Positions 47,761 to 58,236 of a stretch of 64,000 nucleotides of DNA are shown piece by piece. Source of the stretch: Cocos nucifera. Taxonomy: Eukaryota; Streptophyta; Magnoliopsida; Arecales; Arecaceae. The stretch's first letter is position 1. Each line of letters begins with the position of its first letter. The stretch spans positions 362,501 through 426,500 of the forward strand of contig QRFJ01000368.1 of assembly GCA_006176705.1 (NCBI GenBank), in the 5' to 3' direction. Position numbers and translations under genes: made by a program. The notes under the pieces are model-generated. The model made no database searches and had not been told where the DNA came from. It worked only from the letters and a program-made list of their open reading frames with translations.

Positions 47761-48470
47761 GCATTGGATCCTTGGCAAACCTGCAAGTTCACTTCAAAAC
47801 TTTTGGTACCCAAGTCATCTTGGGTCTATAGGAGTTAAGTATTCAAGGTTCCTTTGGGAACCCAAATTTATTTAATCAAGGTTTAGCCAATTCTTTTAAA
47901 ATTGCATTCCAAAATCTTGTGGCCAATTTGATTACATTTAAAGCACTTAATAGGATGATTTTTAGTTGAAGCTCTAATAAAAATATTTTTAGTATTTTGC
48001 CATTTTCTTGATATATTAAAATCGATTTCTACTTTATTAAAAATAGCCCTATTAGTTTTCACGAAGGATTGAAGATTTTGAAAGCTAATTGTAAACTTTT
48101 CAGCTATGGATTTCAAAATTTCAACTTCTCTTCTTAATTTCTTATTTTCCTCCAAGAGCTCTTTCTTTTCAATTAAAAGATTTTTACTTTTCTTAAAGAA
48201 ATATTTTAAAATATCATTTTTCTTTTTAAGATCAAGAATTTCTTTATCTAAAGAATTTTCAGACTTAATCAGATTTTCTTTTTCTTTAGCTAAGGAATTT
48301 TTTTCTTCCATTAAATTGGAATTATTCTAAGGTTCCTACTTTTCTGCCTTAACTTTTTAAATTCATACATTAGTTCATTAAAGGCGTCAAGTAGTTCATC
48401 AAAAGAAAAATTGGATGAGTTTTCAGAATTTACCTTATCCTCCAAAGCCATGAGGCAAAGGAGATTAAAA
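47760..48470 (-). pseudogene. SIRE-like copia gag fragment, C-terminal part
   Basis: The N-terminal piece (minus strand, about 48,470-48,330) reads CLMALEDKV, then SFDELLDAFNELM, landmarks of SIRE-class gag. After a frame change comes a long Lys/Glu/Leu-rich coiled coil (48,311-48,050: LAKEKENLIKSENSLDKE, KKELLEENKKLRREVEILK). The CCHC zinc knuckle CFKCNQIGHKILEC is near 47,930, then a stop at 47,883, and MTWVPK in another frame near 47,815. The capsid-like first half is missing on the right. It is the only coding part of this element. Confidence 0.8.
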
Positions 48471-48765
48471 CTATTTACATATCTGTAATTTCCATAAATA
48501 GTGAATTAAGATTTTTTTTTTCTTTTTTAAATTGAGAAAGGAGAGCCCCATCTTTTTGCTATAATATAGGTAGAATTTGAACTCAAGCTAGTTTAGCAAC
48601 TTCTACAACTATTCCATTGGCACCTACTTTTTAAACAGGAGTATTGCAAGAAAATACTACAAACATTGTAACTCTTTTAATTAAACAGTATACTTTTGGA
48701 GAAAACATTATTTACAAGTATAGATTTGTGACTGCTAATTGTTTCCTAAGCTAGAAGCCTCGTGA

Positions 48766-48860
48766 GGAGGTGCTTTAGTGCAATGGTAAAGTTGTTTCAT
48801 TGTAGTCTGGATGTTAGGTGTTTGAAACGCAGAAACAACATTCATTTAAGATGAACAATA
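48766..48860 (+). mobile_element. AU-like tRNA-derived SINE head
   Basis: GGAGGTGCTTTAGTGCAATGG then TAAAGTTGTTTCATTGTAG, GTTTGAAACGCAGAAACAAC. The pol III A box TAGTGCAATGG (48,776-48,786) fits TRGYNNARYGG exactly. A decayed B box (GTTTGAAAC, about 48,820) follows at tRNA-like spacing. The layout GGTAAAGTTGTT...GAAACA is that of the angiosperm AU SINE family. The tail and target duplications are not clear. It lies about 210 bp past the peroxidase stop codon. Confidence 0.65.
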
Positions 48861-49072
48861 TATATTGGAATCGTGGTGGAGCAACTGTAGCATCTCAAAT
48901 TACTACATCACAAAAGATCTCCCCCCCCATTACCCACGCACTTAAGAATCAAAGAAACACAAATGCACCTGAAACTCTCATTGTCACATCACTGGATCTG
49001 TTAAACAAGCATAACGCAGCAATCCTAATATCCTAATAATCTTCCATTAGATCAAATAACAAGCCTGGCAAG

Positions 49073-50521
49073 CTAGTTAACAAAAGCACACGTCTTCCTG
49101 ATCTCACCCTGTGTGCCTGTAAGAACTTGGATGTTACCCATGTTAATCATGGAGTCTCCGAAGTCTTTGAAGAACTCTGATGCAAAGGCACCACCAGCTT
49201 GGCTCAGAACATAGGCACTGGTCTGGCCGTTTTGAAGAAGAGCAGCATCCGACTCGAAGAGCCCTCTCCTCTTGGACACAAGGGTGTAGTAGCTTGTGTC
49301 AAATGTTCTGAAGCTCCCTGGATCCATCTCCACAAGGGTCGTGTTATCATTGGGTGCGCACTTGGCCCTCAACTTTGGTATGTAGTTGCGATCAAGATTG
49401 GGGTCCGTGTCACCACTGCCAGTGTAGTCGCTTATGCGCTTTTGAAAGGCTGTGCAATGCGAGGTCCCCAATGTGTGCCCACCTAGTTAGGAAGGAGCCC
49501 AGTTATAATCATGATCGTAAGTTGTTTATATAAAACTTCAAATCTAATCCAAAATGTTCTCCAACTCCTAGTGTTAGAGTAGATTTAAGACTCCTTGAGT
49601 TGTGGCATATCAAGGAGTCAATTTTTGATCACTAACGACATCAAAGTTTTGCCAATTAAGCGTAATTTTTGATGCTCTATTTGATATAGGGTATCTGATG
49701 AATCGGCTTTTATTTTCCCAGAAAGTAAATTAAATCATATGTACCTGATAGAACTACTAGGTCTTTGACACTGAGACCCTTGGATGCAAAAGATGATATC
49801 AATGAAGAAATTGTGGAATTGGAAGTTGGAAGTTGCCTGGTCTCCTGGGCAATTGATGTGCTGCCATCTCTTCGGCCGGTCGGGAGTGGCCAGAATGGTC
49901 CTTTGGTCTGGAAGCAGATGATTTTTTTGGTTAGAAAAGGCCCATAGATTATCAATAAGATGAGCTGTGGAATTGAATTAATGCGTGGGATTTTTTTCAT
50001 CAAAACATGCATGGCATTTCTTACCAAGAACACTGCATCCCTAGCAACCAGTGCAATGATGTCCGCACAGGAGACTGTGTGCGGACAAGCTTTCTCCAAT
50101 CTAGCCTTAATACGGTCAATCACTCCGAAACCTCGAAGGCTTTGATTTGGAGGTGCATCTTTCTCAGCTACATTATTCTGGGTAGAGTTCAGTAGAACTG
50201 AGCCATCACATCCCTGCGTGCCAATCCTTTATATTAAGAACACCTCCTCTTCCATCTATTGAATGATGTGCAAGAATTGCAACAGGTTTGGTAACTTACC
50301 CTTACAAAACAATCATGGAAATGCATCCTTAGTAGAGGACCAGCAAGACTTGGAGCAACTGAAATGACCCGAGTCATCTCCTGGCGAACGATGATTTCGA
50401 CGTTAGGACATGTTTTGCGGTAGAACCCAACCTGCAGGCCTTGTGCTGCTGCTGCTGTGCCCGAGCGGAGAAGCAAAAGGGCCAAAGTGAGCAAGATCAT
50501 GGAAAAAGTTTTTGAGGCCAT
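49073..50521 (-). CDS. Class III peroxidase (secretory), 4 exons
   Basis: A heme peroxidase of the plant secretory class (EC 1.11.1.7). It uses H2O2 to oxidise phenolics in the cell wall or apoplast (lignin/suberin cross-linking, ROS control); the particular substrate is not inferable. Exons on the minus strand are 50,521-50,300, 50,213-50,025, 49,907-49,745 and 49,482-49,073, with all introns GT-AG (86, 117 and 262 bp), the classic three-intron layout. Product 327 aa. Residues 1-26 form a signal peptide (MILLTLALLLL core). Distal Arg65 and His69 (RMHFHDCFV), Cys38/Cys71, Ca-site GCDGS 75-79, SCADI 122-126, GRRDG 148-152, proximal His194 (LSGGHTLG), and a CAFVN end followed by TAG. N-glycosylation sites include Asn83, Asn97 and Asn167. 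No break seen. The start ATG is the first in frame before the signal peptide. Confidence 0.95.
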
Positions 50522-50577
50522 CTTACAGAGCAAAGGTTATAGAACTCTGCGATGCTGAAGTGTAGGACTTGAAGCAC

Positions 50578-50584
50578 TCATATA
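50578..50584 (-). promoter_or_regulatory. Possible TATA box of the peroxidase gene
   Basis: TATATGA in the context CATTATATGAGTGC on the minus strand, about 57-63 bp upstream of the ATG. That would leave a short 5' UTR of about 25-30 bases. The sequence fit is fair; there is no other support. Confidence 0.4.
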
Positions 50585-52437
50585 ATGTCTGGTGATCAAC
50601 AGACTTGTACTTTGAAATGTTTGTCTTCTTCTCAATATCATTAATTTGTTTCTCTTATTTCTGCAATGCTGTCTTTAGAGTTAAGAATTGAGGCATGATA
50701 TATTATAAGAGAAGTCAGTAAGGAAGTAAATCTAAACAGTTGGGCAAATGGGTTGACTAAACCATGTTAATTAGAAGGAATCTGATAACATGGATGGCTC
50801 GTTCTTAGCACAACCACTCCAACGTTTTTGGTATCATATATCCGTGTCGGTACACACAACTCATCCATGCACCGGGAGAGGTGGTGGGGGGAGGGGCGGT
50901 GAGAGGGTTGAACATGAATGAAAAAGATTTCATGTGCTCGACTGGTTTCATAACGTAAAAATGAATCAAACTGCTTAAATTAAGGAGCATTGTAATCTTG
51001 CCATTATACTTGATATTTAATCAGAAGGGTCATGGTTTACGGTACATGACAAGCGCTTACCACTAGTTAGTCATTTGATCTTAACGGATTAACTATTGGT
51101 ATCAGTCGTGTTGGAGTTTAGAGCATGATTGAACGTGTTCAGCAGTTCATTGAACGAGGTAGAATGTTAGGTGTTTGCTTGGTGGATTTTTCAATACTTT
51201 TAATTGTTCTAAGCATTGGATGGCTAAATTCCAATTTTTTTTTTTAAAAAAAAAAGGAAACCAGCATTAAACTTGAATTAGGAATATAACATTGACTGGT
51301 ACACCCTGTGTGGGTAAAGATATGCTTACAGATAGCATCTGAAGTTATTAGTTCTTTCATTATCTTGGTTGCCGTGGAACAAATGCTAGCTTACCATCCA
51401 AAAAGAAGCTCCATGTTTGGACGTGGCTTGCTATAGAAAGGCTGTCATACATGAGTTCCCACGCATGTTTGCATAGCTAAAGATAAAGCATGAATCTAAT
51501 TGGATAATTTATTCTTCTACGCCCATGATCCACTACGGCTAGCTCAGTTGAGTTGTGCTACATTTATCGGATTAATCTATGTTCTTCTGGGAAGGTAAGG
51601 TCAGCCTAAATTGAATTATGCTTCACGAAGCTTATTATTTAAGTTACAGCACATGGGAGATCATTACTTCATAATAAAACTGTGCATTATATAGCATATA
51701 TACCATTATTAAATTTCTGTGTAATCTAAATCGATGTATAGACTATGCAAATAATCTAACATGAGAGCTATCAATGATCAACTAGAACAGTTAAACAACT
51801 CTTAATAGAGACAAACTCAGAGGATTCCATGCAACTATCAAGCTGCATGTGAGGTTAGGTCTAGTCCACTTTTAATCCTTGAAGGCATTACATATTTCTT
51901 AGTTGGTTTCGTTGGATCCTTCATGTCACAACTCAAGAGTTTTGTTGACAAAATCTCCGACGAGTTGTGTCCTGCCTTCAAATATTGTGTATCCCATGTT
52001 TCTACCAAGATTCTCCAAGGGAAAGGTCATCTCCTCTGCTTGACATTGTTTCCCCTTAATTTTTTTTCTGTTAATTCAAATATTTAGGGTTGAAACCCAA
52101 ATTTCATTTAAGATAGGAAAATAAAACACTTTCTAGCTTCCTTGCATGTGTGGTCTCATATATGCTCTGAGATATGAGATATGACGCGTGAAAGCGTGCC
52201 TTCTGCGGGTAGAATAATAAATTAAGCAAGGTTTAGTCGATTTCCATAATGCACAAAAGAGTTTAATTCTACTGCATTTGATGATTTAAATTAATATGTC
52301 TTAATTAGTTTGGCTTCTCTACAGGCATAATTGCCTCTTAGTCAAGCATGTTACTATAATATGAGCTTCCAACATATATATTATTACTTGTGCAAGCAAA
52401 TTAGGAATTGTATGGCACATAATCAGAAAACACGATC
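50585..52437. other. Upstream region of the peroxidase gene, no gene seen
   Basis: About 1.85 kb of apparently unique, moderately AT-rich sequence with no recognisable transposon and no open frame with motifs. It probably holds the peroxidase promoter. It ends where the minus-strand gypsy LTR begins. Confidence 0.4.
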
Positions 52438-54061
52438 TATCATGGCAAGTTGCACTCCAAATTACATCTTGTCAGGCATGCAATATAACTCAATAATTAT
52501 ATAAACATATTTCATGAATCATATATTAGCGCAAATCTATTGTAAATATTATAATCAATGGGTTTATATGATTTATAATTTACGTTTCATTAATATGTTC
52601 CAAATCAATAGTTATCTTTCAATTTAGACTAATTTTAGTTATGCTTCAGCCCGTGACTAATAATCCTTAAACCATGCTTTGGTCTGTGATGGCAACTCAT
52701 AATATCCATGTTTCGGCTTACGGTAGCAAACCAAGTTATCCATACTTCGGTCCATGGTGACAAATCAAAATATCTATATTTTGACATGCAGTGGCAAATC
52801 AAAGTATCATGATTCGACCCATAACTAGCAATCCAAAATATTATGATTGAGTCTATGGCCAACAATCCACATCATTGCTAGTCCAAATTCTCTTACATAA
52901 CCAATAAACCATCCAATAATTTGTATTGCATTTCTTATCTAATTTAGAATGTTAGATGTCATATTCCCAACAATCAAGATAGTCAACATGTGACCCATAC
53001 ACAGACACACACACACATACATACATACATACATGTATATATATATATAATCATATATCCAATATAAAATCAAAAATCATCATGCATAATATATAAAAAT
53101 ATATATACAAGTGATCATGTAAAGAGACCTTTATCTCTATTGGCCTTAGACCCAAGCATAATAATTGATCAACTCTTTGATCTATGAACTTGGGGTTAAA
53201 GTATTCTGCTTGACACTTTCTTGTGAAGATAGTTATACCTTTACATAATCATGATCAAATATAAAAATTATATATGATTAAAAATAAAAAAGTATTTGAA
53301 TATTATAAATTTAAAATCCCTTCTAAGGTCAGCCAATTGATCTAGATTTATCTAAATATCTAGATCCACATTAGTCCATAGAATTTCTAAAAAGAGAAAA
53401 AAAACTAGAGAGAGAAACTTATAAAGAGAGAAAGTGGAGAAAAAACTAATGAAAATAAGTAAAGAGAGGAAAGGGATAGAGAGGAAAGTGAGAGAAACTC
53501 TATCCTTTTCTTCTCTTTTTTTCTTCCTTTTCCTTTTTTTCCTCCTCTTTTTCTTCCTCTCTTTGTTTTCTTGTTTTGTTCTTCTTCTCCTTCATAGAAA
53601 AATAGGAGAAAAGAAAATACCTAGCATCGGCGACAACCATAGTAGTGACCATGACTAGTGGGGGCAGTGGCAGTGATGGCCCTTGATAGTCCAAGCACAG
53701 CCATGTCCGACGATGGTGGCCAACTTGATAGAAAAATAGGAGAAAAGAAAAAGAAGAAGGCCCTATTCACCATAAAATCCAACCACCAATAGCTCAAATT
53801 AGACCATCAATGGTGATCTTAGGATTAGAAAAGAAAAGTAAAAAAGTTAGAGATCAATACCATAACTCTAGTGATACATCGAAGGTTGCTTGCTGGAAAT
53901 GCTCTATGAAAAATCCATTAGAGCCCATGGATTTTTTTGGTGGTTCGATTGGTGATTAGAAGACATGCCTAGAGCAAAGAGAGACGTCCTTTTATAGCTA
54001 GGATCTAGAGCTCCAATGAGCCCTAGAATCACTCTCTATAATTACATCTTTTATAGCTATC
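52438..54061 (-). mobile_element. Gypsy-type LTR, minus strand
   Basis: The reverse complement aligns with the LTR at 11,548: a TATA-like GCTATAAAAGGACG near 53,995, pyrimidine/purine tracts (53,395-53,600), the GATCTAGATCCACATTAG segment near 53,360, and a 34-bp minisatellite at 52,640-52,870. The terminal GCAACTTGCCATGATA is at 52,438. The first ~200 bases of the LTR are missing. An (AC)n(ATAC)n(AT)n microsatellite lies at 53,009-53,048. Confidence 0.6.
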
Positions 54062-54641
54062 TGTCATGGCAAGTTGCACTCCAAATTACATCTTGTCAGT
54101 CATACAATATAACTCAATAGTTATATAAACATATATCACGAATCATATATTATCGCAAATCCATTGTAATTATAATCAATAGGTTGATATGACTTATAAT
54201 TTATGTTTTATTAATATGTTCCAAATTAATAGTTATCTTTCAGTTTAGACTAATTTTAGTTATGCTTCAATCCGTGACTAGTAATCCATAAATCATGCTT
54301 TGGTCTGTGATGGTAATCCATAATATCCATGTTTCAGCTCACGGTAGCAAACCAAGATATCCATACTTCGGCCTACGGTGGCAAATCAAAATATCCATAT
54401 TTTGATCGTCGTGGCAAATCAGAGTATCATAATTCAACCCATGACTAGCAATCCAAAATATTATGATTGAGTCTATGACCAATAATCCACATCATAGCTA
54501 GTTTAAATTATCTTACAAAATCAATAAACCATTCAATAATTTGTATTGCACTTCTTGCCTAATTTAGAACGTTAGATATCATATTCCCAACAATCAAGAT
54601 AGTCAACATGTAACACACACACACACATATATATATATATA
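54062..54641 (-). mobile_element. Second copy of the 3' part of the same gypsy LTR
   Basis: Direct repeat of 52,438-53,020. Both begin (plus strand) with CATGGCAAGTTGCACTCC and end with CAATCAAGATAGTCAACATG and an AC/AT microsatellite. This copy ends TGCCATGACA at 54,062 on the minus strand, a proper CA terminus, immediately next to the first copy's truncated start. Confidence 0.65.
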
Positions 54642-55345
54642 ATTTAATTTTGACAATCATAAATGATCGCATGATGATCTGGTAGCTCTATCTATCCAAA
54701 ATTTCGCAATGATGATTTTTGTGATATTTTTAGTATACTATCAAAATTTTACTTCAATTGGATATAATTATCATAGTCAATTTAGCACAAGATAATTTAG
54801 ACTGTTAAATAAAAAATGAGTGATCAAAAGGCCAAACATCATTCGATTAAGATGATTTTTTAGATAAATGATCTTTGCTACTACTTTCATCATTTATATG
54901 ATGATGATCATAAAATTAAAATCATATGTATATAAACCATCCACGTTAAGCAGATCTTACAAAAATACAAGTATAATTACTTAAGAACCTTAAGAATAAG
55001 TATCAAGAGACATGTAGCTTTGGATCTTTCATATACGTGCGGTTTGAATTTTATGATCTTCATCATACAAATGATAAAAGTAGTAGCAAAGATCATTTAT
55101 GTAAAAAATTATCTTAATTGAATGCCATTTGGCCATTTGATCACTCTTTTTTATTTAATAGTCGAAATCATCCCGTACTAAATTGACCATGATAATGATG
55201 TTCGATTGATGTAAAATTTTGATAATATACTATAAATATCATAAAGATTATTATTATAAATTTTTAGATCCATCGATGATTTCTATCTATCAGATCATCA
55301 TGCGGTCATTCATGACCGTCGAAATCAAATTTTATCATCATATTT
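54642..55345. repeat. Long palindromic (foldback/MITE-like) element, copy 2
   Basis: Arms of about 300 bp (54,642-54,942 and 55,032-55,345) around a ~90-bp centre. AATGATCGCATGATGATCTG at 54,661 pairs with the inverse at 55,290, and AAATGATCTTTGCTACTAC at 54,876 pairs with the inverse near 55,085. It is the better preserved of two copies; copy 1 is at 765-1,350. Followed, as there, by a CACTA left region. Confidence 0.75.
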
Positions 55346-55599
55346 TATGATGATGCTCATAAAATAATTACTTAAATAATGAATGATAAAGATGGACTTT
55401 AAATTTTAAAACTATATAATATTCAAAAAAAATAATTTTTTTAAGAGAATACTAATTTTTAAAAAAATTTTAAAAAAAATTTAATTTATCCATGGGCTAG
55501 CTAATAGTGGATGCACTTGCATTGTTCAACCTCATCGCATCGGCCATGCATAGCATATTTTTGTCTATTTTCCATAAGAAATATTCCATCACATAATAT

Positions 55600-56848
55600 T
55601 CTCATTTTTTTTATTTTTAAATTATTTATTTATGGAAAATTATTTATGATGGAAGTTTTCATTATAAATAAATGTTATTTATGATGTAAATAATTTTATA
55701 AATTATTTATTTATAAAAAATTATTTGTGATGGTATTTTTTGAAGTAAATTAATTTTATTTATGATGTAAATAATTTTTCATCATAAATAAAATTTATTT
55801 GTAATAAAATATTTTTATCATAAATATTCTTATTTTTTAATTTTTGAATTATTTATTTATGAAAAATTATTTTTGATGGAAGGTTTCTATCATAAATAAC
55901 TTTTATTTATGATGAAAATTGATATTCCATCGCAAATAATTTTATCAAATATTTTAATATATTTTGGAAAAAAAATTGATAGAAATTATTAGCGATGAAA
56001 TATCTATTTTCGTCGCTAATAATTATTTTGGCAACAAAATTTTATTGTTAAAACTTCATTGCTAAAATCTTTTAAATATTTCCTTCCATTACGTTCACAC
56101 GAAACCCATTCTTGCTCTTCGAAATCCACTCTTGCCCACCCCCTCATCTTCTCTCTCCCCCTCCTCCTTTGCTTCCATCAGTCGGTGACTTATTCTCCCG
56201 TTGCCATCGCCATTACTGCTGCCACTGTCGCCATTGTTACCGTGCACCATTGACGATAATTTTTTTTTATTCTCTTTCAAATGTTTGGGAGGCCACGGGT
56301 GCCGTGCAGTGGCCAGTGGTGGGCGGTGGGGTGCGGAGAATGGGTGCCAACTGCAAGAGGTGGGGGGCGCATGGGTTGCGGGGCTATAGTGTGGTGGGGA
56401 CGAGACAGCGGGTTGGGGGCCGTGGATGTTTCCGTGTGGTGGTCGGTGGTGGATGGTGGGATGTGGAGGGTTGGCACTGGCTATAGGGGTGAGGGGCTGT
56501 GTGGGGTGCGGGGCCATTGGGTGATGGTGACAGGATGGATTGGGGGACCATGGGCATCAATGGTAGGCGGCGAAGGGGCACCGAAATAGGTTGGGGGGCT
56601 GCGGGCACCAGTGATGGGCGGCGGAGGGCATCATAGAGGGTGGGGGGCCCACGAGCATCGGTGGTGGGCGGTGGAGGGCATCGCATATGGTGGGGGGGCC
56701 ACGATGGTGTTCGGGTGTCGTAGGGGTGGGGGTCCGGGGGGTGGGGCGTGGAGGGGCAGTAGTGGCGGGTCAGATGGGGGGCTGCGAGTGGTGGGCAATG
56801 GAGGGGTGCTACTGGAGGTGGGGGCGAAGGGACTTAATCAATTTTTAA
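55600..56848. repeat. Left subterminal repeats and strand-skewed leader of CACTA copy B
   Basis: TTATTTATGATGGAAG / CATCATAAATAA words to about 56,070, then a C/T-rich part (56,090-56,200) and a G-rich part (56,280-56,830), as in copy A. Open frames here are low-complexity on both strands and are not called. Confidence 0.55.
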
Positions 56849-57350
56849 ATTTTAATAATAATAATAATAAATAATAATAATAATAATAATTATTATTATT
56901 ATTATTATAATAATAGTAAAAATAGTAATAATAATAATATTATTATTAATAATGGTAATAATAATCATAGTAATAATAGTAGTTAGAATAATAATAATAA
57001 TATTATTATTAAATATAATAATAATAATAAGAGTAAAAATAGTAATAATAATGAAAATAATAATAATAGTAATAATCATAATAATAAAAATAGTAATAGT
57101 AGTAAAAATAATAGTAGTAAGAATAATAATAATAATAATAATAGAAATTATAATATTAATAATAATAATGGTAATAATAATCATCATAATAATAGTAGTT
57201 AGAATTATAATAAAAATAATAGTAAATATAATATAATAATAGTAATAATAATATTAGTAATAGTGGTAATAGTAATAATAATAGTAATAATAGTAATAGT
57301 AATAATAATCAATTATATTAATAATAATAAGTTTTTTAATAATTAAAATA
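56848..57350. repeat. Imperfect (AAT)n microsatellite, about 500 bp
   Basis: Almost pure TAA/TAG/TAT triplets with both AAT-rich and ATT-rich segments, so parts can pair with each other. Copy A has only short AT-rich sequence at this place, so the expansion is specific to copy B. Poly-Ile/Asn frames are artefacts. Confidence 0.95.
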
Positions 57351-57496
57351 GTTAAGTTTTTAATTATATTTTTATCCTTTTACTTGTTATAGCTTAATCT
57401 TTTTATTTATTTAGCCCATTTATTTTATTATGATTATGATTTAATATTTTAATTTGCATTAGTCAAAGATTTTAATTTATAATGCATATAAACTAT

Positions 57497-57830
57497 CAGG
57501 TATGAGAATCCAGATCGGGTTTTGATCAAGGATATGAGTCGGGATCCGATCTGGGATTCGGTTCGAGATCCAGTCTGGAATTCGGTCGAAATCCGATCTG
57601 GGATCCTATCCAAATTTGATCTGGGATTTGGGTCGAGATTTGGATCCGATCTCAATCGAGTTTCGGATCAGATTCAGTTCGAGATTTAATCTAGGATCCT
57701 TTCCAGGATTCAGTTTGGGATCATATCTAGAATTTGGTTCAAGATTCGGATCATGATCCAGGTCAGATCTCGATCAGGATCTAGGTCGGGATTCAGTCCA
57801 GGATCAGATCTAGGATCCGATTTGGTAATG
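57497..57830. repeat. GATC-rich degenerate minisatellite, copy B
   Basis: About 330 bp of GGATCYGATCTGGGATTCGG-like units with a GATC every 10-20 bases. Longer than the copy A block (3,790-4,005) but in the same place relative to the transposase. Confidence 0.7.
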
Positions 57831-58236
57831 ATTTAATTCAAGCATTGATCTAACCTTAGACTCTTATTCAAGAGTCGGTCCCAAGATCTCCAAAATAGAC
57901 TCTGTGAATGGCTCTTGGATGCTCCGATTTAGGTAGCTCATAAATATATCAATATTTTATTATTGTAATGGTGTTCTTTATTCTATTATGAAAAATTCTA
58001 TCGTGGTTATCTCATTTATTCTCCAAGTGCATATTAGATGTGGTTAAAATATGATCCATCCATAACGTGTACTTGGAGAATTATAGGAAGATGCTTCCAG
58101 ATTTTTCTCAGATATAGAACAAGGAACAAAGCTATGGCTACAATAAAAGTGATACATTTTTGAAAGGGATAGGACCACACCTATTAGGAAAGAGTTGGTG
58201 GAGTTAGGATTCATGAATTATTATTCTTTATTGTCG

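Noticed and set aside
48766..48840. Functional tRNA gene
   Set aside because: It has an A box but the B box is decayed and no cloverleaf acceptor stem closes. It fits a tRNA-derived SINE head better.
49199..50195. Plus-strand frames of 60-95 codons across the peroxidase locus
   Set aside because: Antisense shadows of real peroxidase exons on the minus strand.
51840..52030. Possible exon-like sequence upstream of the peroxidase
   Set aside because: No frame longer than a few dozen codons and no motif recognised on either strand.
56095..56874. Pro-, Trp- or Gly-rich frames up to 140 codons
   Set aside because: Composition artefacts of the G-rich CACTA leader, as in copy A.
56852..57236. Poly-Ile/Asn frames of 94-111 codons
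   Set aside because: Translation of the AAT microsatellite.
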